Position numbers and translations under genes: made by a program
Assembly (NCBI RefSeq): GCF_036621135.1
Contig: NZ_JAZIBG010000028.1
Coordinates: 372,001 to 436,000, forward strand
Direction: 5' to 3'
Origin: Aquincola agrisoli
GTDB taxonomy: Bacteria; Pseudomonadota; Gammaproteobacteria; Burkholderiales; Burkholderiaceae_C
Length of the DNA: 64,000 nucleotides
Shown here: one piece after another, positions 60,365-64,000 of the stretch
Numbering within the stretch: the first letter of the stretch is position 1
Layout of the letters: every line of letters starts with the position of its first letter
Notes under the pieces: model-generated
The model's input: only the letters and a program-made list of their open reading frames with translations
What the model was told of the DNA's origin: nothing
The model's database searches: none

Positions 60365-62047
60365 GTGATCGATCGTCTCATCGGGATCCGCAACCCCCTC
60401 CGCCCGTCCCCTGCCCGCCTGCCGCTCGCCGCGGCCGCCGGCCTCGCGCTGCTCGCCGCCTGCGGCGGCGACGGCGACGGCAGCCCGGCACCCAGCGCCA
60501 GCTTCACCGAGGCCTGCGCGGCACTGGCCGGCACCAGCGTGGACAAGGGCAGCGTCGACACCGCGGCCTTCACCACGGCCACCGGCGGCACCCTCACTGC
60601 CACGTCGATGCCCGACCACTGCCTGGTGCGCGGCGCGATGAACCGGCGCACCGGCATCGACGGCAAGCCCTATGCGCTGCAGTTCGAGCTGCGCCTGCCG
60701 CTGGTGTGGAACTCGCGCTTCTACTACCAGGGCGGCAGCGGCGTCGACGGCACGCTTTTCACCGCCACCGGCAGCTACCCGGCCGGCGGCAACACGCGCA
60801 ACGCGCTGCTCGACGGCTATGCGGTGGTCACCACCGACTCCGGCCACCTCACCGAAGCCGGTGCAGCCAACGGCATGTTCCTCTTCGGCGCCGACCCGCA
60901 GGCGCGCGACGAATACGGCGATGCGCAGCTGCCGCTCGTCACCGCGGCCGCCAAGACGCTGATCAAGCGCTTCTACGGCGACGAGCCTTCGCACAGCTAC
61001 TTCGTCGGCTGCTCCAACGGCGGCCGGCAGGCGATGGTGGCCGCGCAGCGCTACCCCCAGCTCTTCGACGGCATCGTCGCCGCGGCGCCCGGCTTCCGGC
61101 TCACGCAGGCGTCCATCCAGGGCTCGGTGTACCAGGCGCAGCTCGCGGCCACGATCGCGCCCAGCGGCGCCGACGGCCGGCCTGACATCACTCAGCCGCT
61201 GACGGCCGGCGAACGCGCGGTGGTGAGCCAGCGCATCCTGGATGCCTGCGACGCGCTCGACGGCGCCGTCGACGGCATGGTCAGCAAAATGAGCGCGTGC
61301 CAGCCCGACCCGGCCACCTGGGCCTGCGGCGCGGGCGAAACCACGAACTGCCTGCCCGCCGCGAAGGCCGGCTACGTGAAGAAGCTCTTTGCCGGCGCCT
61401 ACACGTCCACCGGCCAGCAGATCTACGCGCCCTGGCCGTTCGACCCGGGCATGGCGGCACAGGCCACCAACCCGTTCCACTTCATCTTCGCTGGCGAGGC
61501 CTCGCACATCTACACCACGCCGCCCACCCTCACGGCCGATCTCGTCGGCTACAGCCTGGGCGCCAACATCGACGTGGAGTTCGCCAAGCTCTCGGCGATC
61601 TCGGGCCTGTTCAAGCGCTCGGGCAACGCGTTCACCAACGCCGACTCGCCCGACATGGATGCATTCAAGGCCCGCGGCGGCAAGCTGATCATGTTCAACG
61701 GCGCGGCCGATCTGGCCTTCTCGAACCACGACCTGGTGCGCTACTACGAGCAGGTGCGCTCGCGCTACGGCGCCGACGCGGCGGCCGGCTTCGCGCGCGT
61801 GTTCCTGGTGCCCGGCATGGCGCACTGCAGCGGCGGCCCCTACGGCACCGACCAGTTCGACGCCTTCGGCGCGCTGGTGCGCTGGGTAGAGGCCGGCACC
61901 GCGCCCGACACCATGACCTCCACCGCCCGCGCCGCGGCCGGCGTGGCCTGGCCCGGCCGCACGCGCCCGCTGTGCGCGTATCCCAAGGAGGCCATCTACA
62001 AGGGCAGCGGCAGCATCGAGGACGCGGCGAACTTCGCCTGCCAGTAG
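60365..62047 (+). CDS. Tannase/feruloyl-esterase-family lipoprotein
   Basis: 560 residues from a GTG at 60365, preferred over upstream ATGs because AGGAG lies six bases before it and it opens a lipoprotein signal (lipobox LAAC, Cys33). The alpha/beta-hydrolase has its nucleophile Ser217 in GCSNGGRQ, an Asp in NGAADLAFS and His in VPGMAHCSGG, the tannase-family (PF07519) pattern. An outer-membrane or periplasmic esterase. Substrates in the family include galloyl, feruloyl and terephthalate half-esters. Its promoter carries the nicotinate-locus palindrome, so it may release nicotinate or another aromatic acid from an ester. Confidence 0.85.
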   Translation: MIDRLIGIRNPLRPSPARLPLAAAAGLALLAACGGDGDGSPAPSASFTEACAALAGTSVDKGSVDTAAFTTATGGTLTATSMPDHCLVRGAMNRRTGIDGKPYALQFELRLPLVWNSRFYYQGGSGVDGTLFTATGSYPAGGNTRNALLDGYAVVTTDSGHLTEAGAANGMFLFGADPQARDEYGDAQLPLVTAAAKTLIKRFYGDEPSHSYFVGCSNGGRQAMVAAQRYPQLFDGIVAAAPGFRLTQASIQGSVYQAQLAATIAPSGADGRPDITQPLTAGERAVVSQRILDACDALDGAVDGMVSKMSACQPDPATWACGAGETTNCLPAAKAGYVKKLFAGAYTSTGQQIYAPWPFDPGMAAQATNPFHFIFAGEASHIYTTPPTLTADLVGYSLGANIDVEFAKLSAISGLFKRSGNAFTNADSPDMDAFKARGGKLIMFNGAADLAFSNHDLVRYYEQVRSRYGADAAAGFARVFLVPGMAHCSGGPYGTDQFDAFGALVRWVEAGTAPDTMTSTARAAAGVAWPGRTRPLCAYPKEAIYKGSGSIEDAANFACQ

Positions 62048-62378
62048 AAGTAACCCCCGCCGCCGCGGGAAAAGCCCACGCTCTTAAAATGGCCGCCTCG
62101 CCGCCGGGCAACGACCCGGCGGCAGCACCGCGCAGGCCCTGATCGACACGCATCCAGGCGCCTGCGGCCGCCGGCCGGCAGCGCCCCTTCCCGAGGGCCG
62201 CGCCGGTCCTTTCCTGGGGCGCCGTGTCTGGCACCGGCGCCCCGCCAACCGGGGCCGCACGCCGGACGAACCGCGTGTCGTGCCCCCCGTGCCGACCGCT
62301 CCGCTGCGCCCTGCCGCGGAGGCCGCCGCCGTGGCGGCCCGTCGATGGTCGGCACCCCGCATGGAGGGCTCATTCCCG
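62048..62378 (+). ncRNA. Structured leader upstream of the BCCT transporter (candidate cis-regulatory RNA)
   Basis: 331 bases without a supported gene. After a possible -10 (TTAAAAT near 62084) come three strong hairpins: 62100-62108/62115-62123 (9 perfect pairs, CAACGA loop), about 62157-62185 (GGCGC...GCGCC with inner GGCC pairs and one bulge), and 62216-62226/62232-62243 (GGGGCGCC-GTG with CAC-C-GGCGCCCC, one bulge). I could not match it to a known riboswitch class. High GC makes chance hairpins frequent, so confidence is modest. Confidence 0.35.
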
Positions 62379-63896
62379 ATGCCAACGTTCCTGTCCGCCG
62401 GCGTGATCGCGCTGGTCGTCGCCTGGGGGCTGCTGTTCCCCGCCTCGCTGGGCGCCACCTTCGACCAGGCGCTGTCCGCCATCACCCGCAACTTCGGCTG
62501 GTTCTACCTGTGGGTGGTGCTGGCGCTGGTGATTTTGTGCGCCATCCTGGCCTTCAGCCGCTACGGCACGCTCAAGCTCGGCGCCGAGGACGAGGAGCCC
62601 GAGTTCTCGCTGGGCTCCTGGTTCGCGATGCTGTTCGCCGCCGGCATGGGCATCGGCCTCGTGTTCTGGGGCGTGGCCGAGCCAATCTCGCACTACACCT
62701 CGCCGCCGCCGGGCATCACCGCCGGCACCCCCGAGGCTGCCAACGCGGCGATGCGCTACAGCTTCTTCCACTGGGGGCTGCATCCGTGGGCGGTGTACAG
62801 CGTGGTCGCGCTGGCCATCGCGTTCTTCCAGTTCCGCCGGCGCCAGCCGGCGCTCATCAGCGCGGTCACGTCGGCGCTGCCGTCGCGCACCGTGCAGCGG
62901 CTCGCGCCGCTGGTCGATACGCTGGCCGTGATCGCCACCGCCTTCGGCGTCGCGGCCTCGCTCGGCATCGGCGCGCTGCAGATCAACAGCGGCCTGGGCA
63001 CGATGTTCGGCGTGCCCGTCTCCACCACGGCGCAGCTCGTCATCATCGCCGTCACCACGGCGCTGTTCATCACCTCCGCGGTGAGCGGCGTGGAGCGCGG
63101 CGTCAAGTGGCTGTCCAACGCCAACCTGATCCTCGCCGGGCTGCTGGCGCTGGCGGTCTTTCTGCTCGGCCCGACGGTGGCGATCATCGACACGATGACG
63201 AACACGCTCGGCGGCTACCTGAGCGACTTCGTCCGCATGAGCCTGCGCATGACGCCGTTCCGCGACAGCACCTGGGTCAGCGGGTGGACGATCTTCTACT
63301 GGGCCTGGTGGGTGTCCTGGTCGCCGTTTGTCGGCCTGTTCATCGCGCGCGTGTCGCGCGGCCGCACGATCCGCGAGTTCGTCATCGGCACCGTGCTCGC
63401 GCCCACCTTCGCCGCCGTGCTGTGGTTCTCCGTGTTCGGTGGCACCGCGCTGACGCTCGAGATCGCCCAGGCCGCCCCCATCGCGCAGGCCGTGAAGGCC
63501 GACGTCTCCACCGCCCTGTTCTCGATGTTCAGCGCGCTGCCGATGGGCCCGGTGATGTCGTTCATCGCGACCGTGCTGGTGATCGTGTTCTTCGTGACCT
63601 CGGGGGATTCGGCCACGCTGGTGCTGGGCATGATGAGCGCACGTGGCAACCCCAACCCGTCCGCCCGCAGCAAGATCCTGTGGGGCCTGCTGATCGCGGG
63701 CATCGCCGGCAGCCTGCTGCTGAGCGGCGGGCTGAAGGCGGTGCAGACGGCCACCATCGTCTTCGCGCTGCCCTTCACCGTCGTCATCCTGCTGATGGCG
63801 GTGGCCCTCTGGCGCGGCGTGCGCGACGACTGGCACGAGGAGGACCGGCGCGAGCGGGCGCTGAAGCGCCAACTGCGCCAGATGGCGGCCCGCTAG
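62379..63896 (+). CDS. BCCT-family (betaine/choline/carnitine) transporter
   Basis: 505 residues from the ATG at 62379, chosen for the GGAGGG ten bases upstream; ATG 62361 and GTG 62280 are alternatives. About twelve membrane helices. GMGIGLVFWGVAEPISHY and WTIFYWAWWVSWSPFVGLFIARVSRGRTIREF are family signatures with the aromatic substrate box. Imports quaternary ammonium compounds with Na+ or H+. The C-terminal tail is short and charged (DDWHEEDRRERALKRQLRQ). It follows the esterase gene by 331 bases and has its own leader. Confidence 0.92.
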   Translation: MPTFLSAGVIALVVAWGLLFPASLGATFDQALSAITRNFGWFYLWVVLALVILCAILAFSRYGTLKLGAEDEEPEFSLGSWFAMLFAAGMGIGLVFWGVAEPISHYTSPPPGITAGTPEAANAAMRYSFFHWGLHPWAVYSVVALAIAFFQFRRRQPALISAVTSALPSRTVQRLAPLVDTLAVIATAFGVAASLGIGALQINSGLGTMFGVPVSTTAQLVIIAVTTALFITSAVSGVERGVKWLSNANLILAGLLALAVFLLGPTVAIIDTMTNTLGGYLSDFVRMSLRMTPFRDSTWVSGWTIFYWAWWVSWSPFVGLFIARVSRGRTIREFVIGTVLAPTFAAVLWFSVFGGTALTLEIAQAAPIAQAVKADVSTALFSMFSALPMGPVMSFIATVLVIVFFVTSGDSATLVLGMMSARGNPNPSARSKILWGLLIAGIAGSLLLSGGLKAVQTATIVFALPFTVVILLMAVALWRGVRDDWHEEDRRERALKRQLRQMAAR

Positions 63897-63938
63897 CAAG
63901 CCGGGGCTTGCGCGCGGGGCCGGCACGCGCGGCCCCGC
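63896..63938 (+). terminator. Tandem hairpins after the BCCT gene
   Basis: GCAAGCC/GGCTTGC (63896-63902 and 63905-63911, 2-base loop) begins at the last base of the stop codon, and GCGGGGCC/GGCCCCGC (63914-63921 and 63931-63938) follows. Both stems are perfect. No U-run is seen, but the pair probably ends or protects the transcript. Confidence 0.55.
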
Positions 63939-63989
63939 CTGGTATGACAATCGGCGCGTGCGGCCGCCAGAGCCGCACGGAGACGCCGC

Positions 63990-64000
63990 GTGCAACCGAT
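63990..64000 (+). CDS. Possible start of a further gene at the right edge
   Basis: A GTG at 63990 follows ACGGAGA by six bases, and a promoter-like TATGACAAT lies near 63943. Only three codons are visible, so nothing can be said of the product. Confidence 0.25.

Noticed and set aside
62048..62378. Leader compared with the SAH riboswitch common in Betaproteobacteria
   Set aside because: The conserved core sequence was not found and the downstream gene is a betaine-type carrier, not SAH recycling.

Overview
This 64 kb window is GC-rich (near 70 %), densely coded chromosome from a betaproteobacterium, most likely a Burkholderiales of the Rubrivivax/Leptothrix/Comamonadaceae kind. The evidence is conserved housekeeping order (hrcA|nadK-recN; mutY next to a dynamin-like GTPase and mutM; lolB-ispE-tRNA-Gln-prs-rplY-pth; ABC exporter-bolA-murA-hisGDCBHAF), GTG/TTG starts, and many ATGA/GTGA stop-start overlaps. 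No phage, transposase, integrase or CRISPR array was found.

Layout. 1-4263: a fatty-acid beta-oxidation operon (tetR-fadE-DUF2147-fadB-like) read leftwards from a promoter carrying a TetR-type palindrome. 4328-13550: mixed accessory genes (FHA membrane protein plus exported serine protease, HNH nuclease, SlyB-like lipoprotein, two c-type cytochromes, a chemoreceptor, an orphan solute-binding protein, a lipoprotein). 13753-30437: housekeeping genes and two tRNAs. 30480-41599: a leftward run of rsmD, the his genes, murA, bolA, a patatin phospholipase and an ABC exporter. 41719-43171: a TetR regulator and a TPR-like protein.

43186-60151 is the most interesting part: a compact locus that reads as a complete uptake and ring-opening system for nicotinate/nicotinamide. 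It holds a Tat-exported nicotinamidase, a Liv-type ABC importer with a fused LivHM permease, a NicA/NicB-type molybdenum nicotinate hydroxylase whose large subunit carries a transmembrane helix and three haem c sites, a 6-hydroxynicotinate reductase, a ferredoxin-NADP reductase likely to feed it, and an enamidase. A TetR regulator, a tandem pair of PF06684/DUF1185 proteins and a UPF0280 protein are embedded in it. The combination joins the oxidative, cytochrome-linked first step known from Pseudomonas putida to the reductive steps known from Eubacterium barkeri and chemically from Azorhizobium. The steps after enamidase are not recognisable, which makes the DUF1185 pair and UPF0280 candidates for new functions.

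Regulation. A TGTAG-N6-CTACA palindrome overlaps a plausible -10 box in the divergent promoter of this locus (46099-46118). It recurs in the same promoter context upstream of a tannase-like lipoprotein esterase (60271-60286), so that gene may belong to the same regulon. The window closes with a BCCT transporter preceded by a 330-base leader with strong hairpins. A nested palindromic repeat of about 290 bases sits between livG and livF, and a short hairpin-forming repeat lies in frame in the linker of nicB.
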